Positions 57,821-64,000 of a stretch of 64,000 nucleotides of DNA are shown piece by piece; within the stretch, counting starts at the first letter, position 1; each line of letters opens with the position of its first letter. The position numbers and the translations under genes were made by a program. The notes under the pieces are model-generated. The model saw nothing but the letters and a program-made list of their open reading frames with translations, ran no database searches and was not told the origin of the DNA. Source of the stretch: JAICYJ01 sp035473255 (GTDB lineage Bacteria; Actinomycetota; Thermoleophilia; Gaiellales; JAICJC01); assembly GCA_035473255.1 (NCBI GenBank), contig DATIOK010000055.1, positions 1 through 64,000 of the forward strand, given 5' to 3'.

Positions 57821-58992
57821 GCCGCTTCCTCGGCGACCCGCGCCAGCGCATCGACCAGCTGCGGCTCCTCGATCGTGAGCGGCGGGCTGATCTCGAGCAC
57901 CTCGGCGTCCCGCCCGGCCGGCACCGCGATCACGCCGCGCCGCAGCAGCCGTTCGCAGGCGGCCGGCGCATCGCAGGGCAGGCCCAGCGCCAGCCCGCGG
58001 CCGCGCACCTCGGGCAACGCCGACCGCACCACCAGCTCCAGATCCAGCGCCCGCTGCGGCAGCGCTTGCGATTCGATCTCGTCCAGCACCGCCAGCGCGG
58101 CCGCACAGGAGAGCGGGCTGCCGAGATGGGTGTGGGTGTCGATCGCGAGCTCGCCGTGCCCGGCCCAGGCCCGGTCCATCAGCTCGGGCGTCCCCATGCA
58201 GGCGGAGAGCGGCAGACCACCGGCCAGCGCCTTGCCGCACACCAGCAGGTCGGGCCGCACGCCCAGCGCCTGGCTCATCCACATCGTGCCGGTGCGCCCG
58301 AGGCCGGTGAAGACCTCGTCCACCACCAGCAGGGCGCCGGCCCGGTCGCAGGCGTCGCGCAGTCCGGCCAGGAAGCCGGGCGGCGGCTCGACCACGCCGC
58401 CACGCCCCTGCATCGGCTCGACCACGACGCACGCGATGGAGGCGTCCAGCTCCGGCACCACGCCGTAGTCCTCGATCCGGGCCGGTGCCAGCCAGGCCCG
58501 GAACGGATCGCGAAACTCCGGCCAGCCACCGAGGGCAAGCGCGCCCAACCCGGTGCCGTGGTAGCCCCCGCCGAACCCGACCACGACCGCCCGGCCGGTG
58601 GCCAGGTGGGACGTCTTGAGAGCCAGCTCGATCGCGCCGGCCCCGGTCAGCTGAAACAGCATCCGGGTCAGCCCGAACGGCGCCAGCCCCGCCAGCCGCT
58701 CCGCCAGCCGGGCGCGGACGTCGGTCGGGTGCAGGTCGCCGAGACCGTGCAGCAGCAGGTCGGCCTGGCGGTGGATGGCGGCCACCACCCGCGGGTTGCG
58801 GTGGCCGACGGCGGCCACGCCGAAGCCGGAGCTGAGGTCGGTATAGGCGCGGCCGTCAGCGTCCCAGACGGTGGCGCCCTCCGCCCGCTGCCAGACGATG
58901 GCCGGTTCCGTGCCATCGCCCAGCGGTCCCTCGTACCGGCGCAGTGTGCGCCACAGCTGCTCCCCGGCGGCCGGTCGCGAGCGGGCGCTCAC
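57817..58992 (-). CDS. Class III pyridoxal-phosphate aminotransferase
   Basis: 391 residues from GTG 58992, overlapping the proline dehydrogenase stop. Fold-type I class III: AYTDLSSGFGVAAVGHRNPR, LTGAGAIELALKTSHLATGR, ACVVVEPMQGRGGV, VVDEVFTGLGRTG and the PLP lysine in VCGKALAGGLPLS. Ornithine/4-aminobutyrate/acetylornithine type. With proline dehydrogenase it may handle glutamate semialdehyde/ornithine exchange. Confidence 0.9.
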   Translation of the reverse strand: MSARSRPAAGEQLWRTLRRYEGPLGDGTEPAIVWQRAEGATVWDADGRAYTDLSSGFGVAAVGHRNPRVVAAIHRQADLLLHGLGDLHPTDVRARLAERLAGLAPFGLTRMLFQLTGAGAIELALKTSHLATGRAVVVGFGGGYHGTGLGALALGGWPEFRDPFRAWLAPARIEDYGVVPELDASIACVVVEPMQGRGGVVEPPPGFLAGLRDACDRAGALLVVDEVFTGLGRTGTMWMSQALGVRPDLLVCGKALAGGLPLSACMGTPELMDRAWAGHGELAIDTHTHLGSPLSCAAALAVLDEIESQALPQRALDLELVVRSALPEVRGRGLALGLPCDAPAACERLLRRGVIAVPAGRDAEVLEISPPLTIEEPQLVDALARVAEEAA

Positions 58993-59903
58993 CGCATCCC
59001 CGCCAAGCCGCGCACCACGTCGCGGGCCACGTACCCAGCGATGCTGGGGTTCTCCTTCAGCCGGCGCAGCGAGTAGGCGTACCAGGCCTGACCGTAGGGC
59101 ACGTAGATGCGGACACGGTGGCCGGCCGCGATCAGCTCGTCGCGGAGCGGCTCCTTGACGCCCAGCAGCAGCTGGAACTCGAAGCGGTCGGGCTGCAGGT
59201 GACGCTCGTCGGCCAGACGCCTGGCCTCCCCCACCAGCTCGTCGTCGTGACTGGCAACAGCCACCGCCCAGCCGCGGTCCACGAGGTCGCGGAGCAGGCC
59301 CAGGAAGTTGCGATTGACGAGCGCCGGCTCGGTGTACGCGATGTCGGGGGGCTCGATGTAGATGCCCTTGACCAGGCGCACGCTGGGCGCCAGGTCGGCC
59401 AGCGCACGCACGTCGCCGAACGTGCGGCGCAGGTAGGCCTGCAGCACGATGCCGACGTTGTCGTGCCCCTCCTCGCGGAGGGTGCGGTAGACGCCGATCG
59501 TCTGGTCGGTGAGGCCGCTGTGCTCCATGTCGATCCGCACCCGGCTGCCGTGGCCGGCGGCCGCCAGCACCACCCTGCGGGTGTGGTCGAGCGCCAGCTG
59601 CGGGTCGATCTCCGCGCCCAGCGCCGACAGCTTGATCGAGACGTTGGCGTCGAGGCCCTCGCGGGCGATCGCGTCCAGCAGCTCGACGTACTCGTCCGCC
59701 GTAGCCTGGCACTGCGCGACGTCGTGGACGAACTCGCCCAGCACGTCGACCGTGGCCGCGGCGCCGATCCCGTTCAGCGCGGAGACGGTCGCGACGGCGT
59801 CGGCCAGCGTCTCGCCGGCCATGTAGCGGTCGGCGAAGTGGCGCACGAGCGGCCGCGGCACCACCGGCAGGGAGGTCGCGATGAGACGGTCAACGAATCG
59901 CAC
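58989..59903 (-). CDS. Proline dehydrogenase
   Basis: 304 residues from GTG 59903. FAD-dependent barrel of monofunctional PRODH: NVSIKLSALGAEID, RIDMEHSGLTDQTI, VGIVLQAYLRRTF, RLVKGIYIEPPDIAY, EFQLLLGVKEPLRDE, YVPYGQAWYAYSLRRLKENP. Oxidises proline to pyrroline-5-carboxylate. No P5C dehydrogenase gene is beside it; the class III aminotransferase is. Confidence 0.95.
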   Translation of the reverse strand: MRFVDRLIATSLPVVPRPLVRHFADRYMAGETLADAVATVSALNGIGAAATVDVLGEFVHDVAQCQATADEYVELLDAIAREGLDANVSIKLSALGAEIDPQLALDHTRRVVLAAAGHGSRVRIDMEHSGLTDQTIGVYRTLREEGHDNVGIVLQAYLRRTFGDVRALADLAPSVRLVKGIYIEPPDIAYTEPALVNRNFLGLLRDLVDRGWAVAVASHDDELVGEARRLADERHLQPDRFEFQLLLGVKEPLRDELIAAGHRVRIYVPYGQAWYAYSLRRLKENPSIAGYVARDVVRGLAGMR

Positions 59904-59915
59904 GGGCGCGGCGGA

Positions 59916-60572
59916 TCATACGGGCCGCAGCCGCTCCAGCACGTCATCGGCGAGCGCCTCGGCGGCGGCCGTGGTCGCGGTCATGGAGTGCGAGAACTGG
60001 GACGGGTCGCCGGCGCCGGCCGCCACGCCGAGCGCCCGCCAGGCGGCCTCGGCCGCGCCGCTGGGCGCGGCTCCCGGCGCGGTCATCAGCTCGACCTGGT
60101 CGCGGAACCCGACCAGGGCGACGGCCAGCCGCCCGGAGGCGGCCCCGATCGTGTCCAGGTAGAGGGGCGTGGCCACCCGTGGGCCGTCCGCCGCCTCGGC
60201 CAGAAGCTGCAACGCCGAGCGCACATCGGCCGCGGCCGCGGCCTCGGCCGGGTGGCCGTCCCGCAGCGCCTGCTCGGCGGTCGCGAACTCCTGCTCGAGC
60301 TGCTCGGCCTGCAGCGCCACGGACGCCTCCTCGGCCCGCTCGGCCAGCGCCAGCATGACCACGGCGTCGCGCACCAGCCGCCGATCGTGCACCGGCGACA
60401 GGTCGGCGCCCAGCGCCAGGTAGCTGTGCTCCCCGTCCGCCTCGAACGCGATCAGATAGACGCGTGCGGCCAGCCCCGGCTCGCTGGCCATCACCGCCAC
60501 CACCTGCCCGCCGTCGCCGGCCAGGTTCTGGGCGGCATCACGGGCAGCCTCCAGCTCCAGCTCCAGGCTCAT
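59916..60572 (-). CDS. Ala-rich helical protein of unknown function
   Basis: 218 residues, overlapping the UbiA-like gene as ATGA. Almost wholly helical and rich in Ala and Glu; begins SLELELEAARDAAQNLAGD and has AEQLEQEFATAEQALRDGHP, a likely coiled coil. No family recognised. Confidence 0.7.
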   Translation of the reverse strand: MSLELELEAARDAAQNLAGDGGQVVAVMASEPGLAARVYLIAFEADGEHSYLALGADLSPVHDRRLVRDAVVMLALAERAEEASVALQAEQLEQEFATAEQALRDGHPAEAAAAADVRSALQLLAEAADGPRVATPLYLDTIGAASGRLAVALVGFRDQVELMTAPGAAPSGAAEAAWRALGVAAGAGDPSQFSHSMTATTAAAEALADDVLERLRPV

Positions 60573-61546
60573 GCCGCAGGCGTCTCCGCCGGCTGCACCG
60601 CGAGCCGCATCTCCAGCGCCACCAGCGCGGCTGCCGCGAGCGCCGCCCAGGCCAGGGCCGGCACCAGCAGCGCGGCCGAGATCAGGGCGCCGGCGATGCC
60701 GAAGAAGATGATGCCCATCTCATTCGTGGTGACGGAGGCGACATCGCCGGGGCGGCAGCGCACGTGGCAGAAGAGGCCGACCACGTAGGCCGCGGCGAGC
60801 GGTACCAGCTTCGGCTCGGCCACTGCGGCGCCGGCCGCCGAAGCCAGCGCCGCCGATCCCCAGCCGATCGCGTAGAGGCGGCCCCGGCGCAGCCCCAGCA
60901 GCACGATGGTGGTGGTCTTGGTGGGGGTGGCCGAGCGGTCAGCCTCGTAGTCGAGGTAGTGGTGCACCATCAGCATGCCGACGGCGTAGGCGGCCACCGC
61001 CAGCGCCGCTACGGCCACCGTCGCGTCGATCCTGCCACCCTGCAGCACGGCGGCGCCGGTCACGCACAGCCACAGGCAGATGCACGCGATCGCCTCGCCC
61101 AGGAACGGGCGGTAGGCGGCGCGCACCGGCGGCAGGGTGTAGAGCACGGCGCCGGCCACGCCCGCCAGGCCGAACGGGAGCATCACCAGGCCGCGCGAGG
61201 CGACCAGGGCCAGGCCCAGCACGGTGGTGGCCACGAAGGCGACCGCGAACAGCAGCTTCAGGGCGCGCGGCGTCAGCAGCCCCGCCACCAGCACCTTGCT
61301 GCCGCCGGAGATGACGCGCGGCGAGTCGTGACGGTCGGTGCCCGAGCGCCAGTCCTCGATCTCGTTCAGGGTGTGCGCGAGCACGCCCTGGATCAGCACG
61401 CCCAGCGCCACTGCTCCCAGGTAGTACCAGCCCTCGACGTCCGATCCGCCGCCCAGAGCGGTGCCGAGGGTGATGGCGGAGAAGCTCCAGAGCAGCACCG
61501 GAATCACCCGCAACTCGAGCCACAGACCGCGTGCGACGGCGCCCAT
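60569..61546 (-). CDS. UbiA-family prenyltransferase
   Basis: 325 residues from ATG 61546, seven bases after TATCGT; GTG 61555 is possible. Nine hydrophobic spans. First Asp motif is varied: NEIEDWRSGTDRHD; second is HYLDYEADRSATPTKTTT. Attaches a prenyl chain to an aromatic or other acceptor in the membrane, as in menaquinone or heme biosynthesis; acceptor unknown. First gene of the operon running to 57113. Confidence 0.88.
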   Translation of the reverse strand: MGAVARGLWLELRVIPVLLWSFSAITLGTALGGGSDVEGWYYLGAVALGVLIQGVLAHTLNEIEDWRSGTDRHDSPRVISGGSKVLVAGLLTPRALKLLFAVAFVATTVLGLALVASRGLVMLPFGLAGVAGAVLYTLPPVRAAYRPFLGEAIACICLWLCVTGAAVLQGGRIDATVAVAALAVAAYAVGMLMVHHYLDYEADRSATPTKTTTIVLLGLRRGRLYAIGWGSAALASAAGAAVAEPKLVPLAAAYVVGLFCHVRCRPGDVASVTTNEMGIIFFGIAGALISAALLVPALAWAALAAAALVALEMRLAVQPAETPAA

Positions 61547-61581
61547 GCAGGCCACGATACCAGCGTCCAGCCACCCAAGAT

Positions 61582-61607
61582 TGGTACGTCCGACCCCGTT
61601 CGTACCA
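61582..61607. promoter_or_regulatory. Inverted repeat between divergent genes
   Basis: TGGTACG (61582-61588) and CGTACCA (61601-61607) with a 12-base spacer, overlapping the TACCAT element (61603-61608) of the rightward small gene and upstream of the UbiA promoter. A candidate operator. Confidence 0.45.
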
Positions 61608-61614
61608 TCACCCG

Positions 61615-61815
61615 ATGACCGCAGCCGAAGTGATTGAGGTGCAGCCCGGGACGTCCGCCGAGGTGGAGGCGTGGAGGCTGCACGTGCTGCTGCAGGCGGG
61701 CTATCCGCTGAACGTGGCCGAGCGCATCGCGCTGGCCGACGCCGACCTGCACGTGGCCGTGGACATGCTCGAGCACGGGTGCGCGCCGCAGGTGGCCGTG
61801 CGCATCCTCACCTGA
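61615..61815 (+). CDS. Small protein of unknown function
   Basis: 66 residues from ATG 61615, exactly six bases after TACCAT. Helical: RLHVLLQAGYPLNVAERIAL, DLHVAVDMLEHGCAPQVAVR. No family recognised. 36 bases before xseA. Confidence 0.65.
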   Translation: MTAAEVIEVQPGTSAEVEAWRLHVLLQAGYPLNVAERIALADADLHVAVDMLEHGCAPQVAVRILT

Positions 61816-61851
61816 CCGGCGCGAACTGCCGTTGAGGGCGATACTGCCGCC

Positions 61852-63084
61852 ATGAGCGCGAAGCCTCAGCCCGTGCAGTACGGCGATCGCCAGGTCTACT
61901 CGGTGGCCGGGTTCAACCACGGCGTCGGTGGCTGGCTGCAGCGCCTGCCCGAGGTGTGGGTGGACGGCGAGGTGGCCGAGATGAAACAGCAGAGCGGCTG
62001 GACGTACGCCTACCTGACGCTGAAGGATCCGGGCGACGGCGCGTCGCTGCAGGCGCTGGTGGCGCGCTCACGGCTGGAGGCGATCCAGCCGCCGCTGCGG
62101 CCGGGAGACCGGGTGCACGCGCGCGGGCGGGCGGAGCTGTATGCGAAGCGGGGCGAGCTGCGGCTGCGGGTGAGCGCGATCGAGCCGTTTGGGCTGGGCC
62201 TGGTGCTGAGGCAGATCGAGGAGCTGAAGCGGCGCCTGGGCGAGGAAGGCCTGTTCGCACAGGAGCGGAAACGGCCGCTGCCGCTGCTGCCGCGGATGGT
62301 CGGGGTGATCTGCGGGCGTGACGCTGCGGCCAAGCGCGACGTGATCGAGACCGCCGGCGAGCGCTACCCGCCTGCGCGGTTCCGGGTGGCGGAGGCCGCC
62401 GTGCAGGGGCCGGGCGCGGTGCCGCAGATCCTGGCGGCGCTGGAGCGGCTCGACAGGGACGACGAGGTGGACGTGATCGTGCTGGCGCGCGGCGGCGGCA
62501 GCTTCGAGGATCTGCTGCCGTTCTCGGACGAGCGGCTGGTGCGGGCGGTGGCGCGGTGCCGGACGCCGGTGGTGTCGGCGATCGGGCACGAGCAGGACAC
62601 GCCGATCGTCGACCACGTGGCCGACGTACGGGCGGGCACGCCCAGCCTGGCGGCACGGCTGGTGGTGCCCGATTACGCGGCGATCAGCGCCGACCTGGAC
62701 GATCTGGCAGCGCGCGCCGGACGGGCGCTGCAGACGCGCACCCACCGCTGCCGGGAGTCGCTTGCGATGCTCGTGTCGCGGCCGGCCTTCGCCGACCCGC
62801 GCAGCTGGATCGCCGTGCGGCGGGAGTCGCTGCTGCGGGTGCGCGACGGTCTCGACCGCTGGCCGAGCGGGCGCCTGGAGCGGGAGCGGGTGCGGGTCGG
62901 CCATGCCCGCGACCGCCTGCGGCTGCTGGGGCCGGCTGCAACGCTCGACCGCGGGTATGCGATCGTGCAGGATGCGTCGGGCACGGTGGTGACGGCGGCA
63001 GACGCGGTCACGGCAGGCCAGCGGATCGGGGTGCGGCTGTCGCAGGGCCGGATCGCCGCCACGGTCGAGGAGGTGACGGAGTGA
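61852..63084 (+). CDS. xseA: Exodeoxyribonuclease VII large subunit
   Basis: 410 residues. N-terminal OB-fold (PEVWVDGEVAEMKQQSGWTY, YLTLKDPG), catalytic domain with GVICGRDAAAKRDVIETAGE, VIVLARGGGSFEDLLPFSDE, SAIGHEQDTPIVDHVADVRA and a helical stalk, ending LDRGYAIVQDASG. Degrades single-stranded DNA with XseB. Slightly shorter stalk than in E. coli, as usual in this phylum. GATACT lies six bases before the ATG. Confidence 0.96.
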   Translation: MSAKPQPVQYGDRQVYSVAGFNHGVGGWLQRLPEVWVDGEVAEMKQQSGWTYAYLTLKDPGDGASLQALVARSRLEAIQPPLRPGDRVHARGRAELYAKRGELRLRVSAIEPFGLGLVLRQIEELKRRLGEEGLFAQERKRPLPLLPRMVGVICGRDAAAKRDVIETAGERYPPARFRVAEAAVQGPGAVPQILAALERLDRDDEVDVIVLARGGGSFEDLLPFSDERLVRAVARCRTPVVSAIGHEQDTPIVDHVADVRAGTPSLAARLVVPDYAAISADLDDLAARAGRALQTRTHRCRESLAMLVSRPAFADPRSWIAVRRESLLRVRDGLDRWPSGRLERERVRVGHARDRLRLLGPAATLDRGYAIVQDASGTVVTAADAVTAGQRIGVRLSQGRIAATVEEVTE

Positions 63085-63305
63085 GCGACGAGATGACCTT
63101 CGAGCAGGCGCGGGCCGAGCTGGAGCAGATCGTGCGGCGGCTGGAGGACGGGCAGATCTCGCTGGACGAGTCGCTGAAGCTGTGGGAGCGCGGCGAGCAG
63201 CTGCACGCGCTGTGCCTGGCTCGGCTGAACCAGGCCGAGCAGCGGGTGGGTGAGCTGCTGGAGCGGCTGGGGCGCTCGCAGCCGGAGCGCGAGTTGGATG
63301 GTTGA
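63081..63305 (+). CDS. xseB: Exodeoxyribonuclease VII small subunit
   Basis: 74 residues from GTG 63081 overlapping the xseA stop. Helical hairpin: MTFEQARAELEQIVRRLEDG, SLDESLKLWERGEQLHALCL, CLARLNQAEQRV. The final codons GAT GGT TGA belong to the left arm of the repeat element at 63297, so the element supplies the stop. Confidence 0.95.
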   Translation: MSDEMTFEQARAELEQIVRRLEDGQISLDESLKLWERGEQLHALCLARLNQAEQRVGELLERLGRSQPERELDG

Positions 63306-63462
63306 ATCCACGGGGTACGCGGCGTTGGATCTGGTCTGAGACACGCTGGACGCCACGATCGTCCTCGGCCAGGACATGCCCAGCCTGCCCTGCGGCCGCT
63401 CCCGACGTCCAGCCCGCCCCATCCTGCGCCCAACCTCCACGTACCACGTGGAATCAACCATC
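63297..63462. repeat. 166-bp inverted-repeat element between xseB and the P-loop gene
   Basis: Arms of about 23 bp: GATGGTTGAATCCACGGGG... from 63297 and, inverted, ending at 63462, with two mismatches. The interior (about 120 bases) is not coding. A 16-mer identical to the right arm occurs alone at 6609-6624. MITE-like or REP-like in form. Confidence 0.65.
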
Positions 63463-63465
63463 AGG

Positions 63466-63996
63466 TCACCCTGGGACGGTCGCCAGCCACGCCCCCACCG
63501 ACTTCGCGGAGCGCAGGCGCAGGATCCGCTTGTCCGCGCACTCGGGCGATGCGAACAGCTCGGGGAGCGAGCGGTCGTATATGCGGTGCTGCGTGATCGA
63601 CCACCCGAGCAGCGACTCGCGGCCCCAGAACAGGCCGCCCAGCGTCTCGCGATTGCCGTTCCAGAGCTCGGTGCCGCGCAGCACCCGACCCAGGGAGCGG
63701 AGGGTCGTGCGCAGCATCGACACGTGCAGCGGCAGGTCGAGCCAGATCAGCGTGTCGGCCGCCTCGGGCACCGTCGTGCCGAGCTTGCGCTGGTAGCCGC
63801 CGTCGACCACCCAGCCCTCGCCGGCGATGACGGCCGCCACCTCGGCGCGGAACTGCTCGAGGTCCGGCTCGGCCCAGTCCGGGCCGTGGTGCATGGCGTC
63901 CAGCTCGATGTGAGGAACGCCGAGCCGGCGGGCCAGCTCGGCCGCGAGCGTGGTCTTGCCCGACCCGCTGATCCCGATCACCCACACGCGACGCAT
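63466..63996 (-). CDS. P-loop NTPase, adenylate-kinase-like (topology-modulation type)
   Basis: 176 residues, start near the window edge. Walker A GISGSGKTTLAAELARRL (residues 8-25), then PHIELDAMHHGPDWAEPD, VVDGGYQRKLG, LIWLDLPLHVSMLRTTLRS and a basic tail. Matches the FlaR/'DNA topology modulation protein' kind of small kinase whose real substrate is unknown. Its end lies 3 bases beyond the inverted-repeat element. Confidence 0.85.
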   Translation of the reverse strand: MRRVWVIGISGSGKTTLAAELARRLGVPHIELDAMHHGPDWAEPDLEQFRAEVAAVIAGEGWVVDGGYQRKLGTTVPEAADTLIWLDLPLHVSMLRTTLRSLGRVLRGTELWNGNRETLGGLFWGRESLLGWSITQHRIYDRSLPELFASPECADKRILRLRSAKSVGAWLATVPG

Positions 63997-64000
63997 TGGC

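Noticed and set aside
1..64000. tRNA, rRNA, riboswitch or integrase attachment site
   Set aside because: No cloverleaf with a T-arm consensus, no rRNA-like segment, no recognised riboswitch core and no integrase gene were found by reading the sequence; a covariance-model scan could still reveal one.

Overview
The window is very GC-rich, packed with genes on both strands, and uses many GTG starts and start/stop overlaps (GTGA, ATGA). Gene content and style suggest an actinobacterium, plausibly of the class Thermoleophilia (Solirubrobacterales/Gaiellales relatives); this is inference from composition, not a placement. A TANNNT hexamer lies 6-7 bases before the start codon of at least 14 genes, which points to frequent leaderless transcription. 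No rRNA or tRNA gene and no CRISPR array was seen.

Layout. 1-7.3 kb: end of rph, murI, a CRP-family regulator with two tandemly duplicated exported-protein genes that each carry the same palindromic operator, a SIS protein, an amidotransferase, a GST and a cupin. 7.3-24 kb: the main system. A GAF-GAF-PucR regulator sits between a leftward operon (cysteine-peptidase-like protein, glutamine-synthetase-like ligase, lutA-lutB-lutC) and a rightward run of 12 genes: TIM-barrel protein, Zn alcohol dehydrogenase, FGGY kinase, a split glutamate-synthase-like triad (glxB/C/D type), a hydrolytic-type aldehyde dehydrogenase with an N-terminal targeting-like extension, and a minimal bacterial microcompartment shell (BMC-H, EutN-type pentamer, BMC-T) interleaved with a DUF3830 protein and an unrecognised protein. 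The simplest reading is a metabolosome in which an amine or amino alcohol is handled through glutamate chemistry, an aldehyde is oxidised inside a shell, and a 2-hydroxy acid may be taken to a keto acid by LutABC. I could not match this combination to a named BMC class. A RAYT transposase element with perfect 35-bp inverted ends lies just after the shell genes.

25-33 kb: unknown small protein, APC permease, SDR, HAD phosphatase, a DDAH/arginine-deiminase-type enzyme with an M20 peptidase, MFS and EamA transporters. 33-41 kb: a frameshifted gene, a copper module (CsoR box, copA, csoR), two tandem GNATs, DUF3891, a GH4 enzyme, a stretch of very small genes including zinc-ribbon-like ones, and an AlkA-type glycosylase. 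41.8-55.8 kb: an amino-sugar-type carbohydrate locus under a ROK repressor, with an ABC importer, Gfo/Idh/MocA oxidoreductase, DegT aminotransferase, a second GH4, a SIS protein, a polysaccharide deacetylase and two BadF/NAGK-type kinases; two copies of a ROK-type operator mark its divergent promoters.

55.8-64 kb: an orphan OmpR regulator, then a 277-bp element made almost wholly of perfect hairpins enclosed by a perfect 23-bp inverted repeat, then a proline dehydrogenase / class III aminotransferase / VUT transporter / UbiA operon, xseA-xseB, a 166-bp inverted-repeat element that supplies the stop codon of xseB and has a solo relative at 6.6 kb, and a P-loop kinase-like protein.
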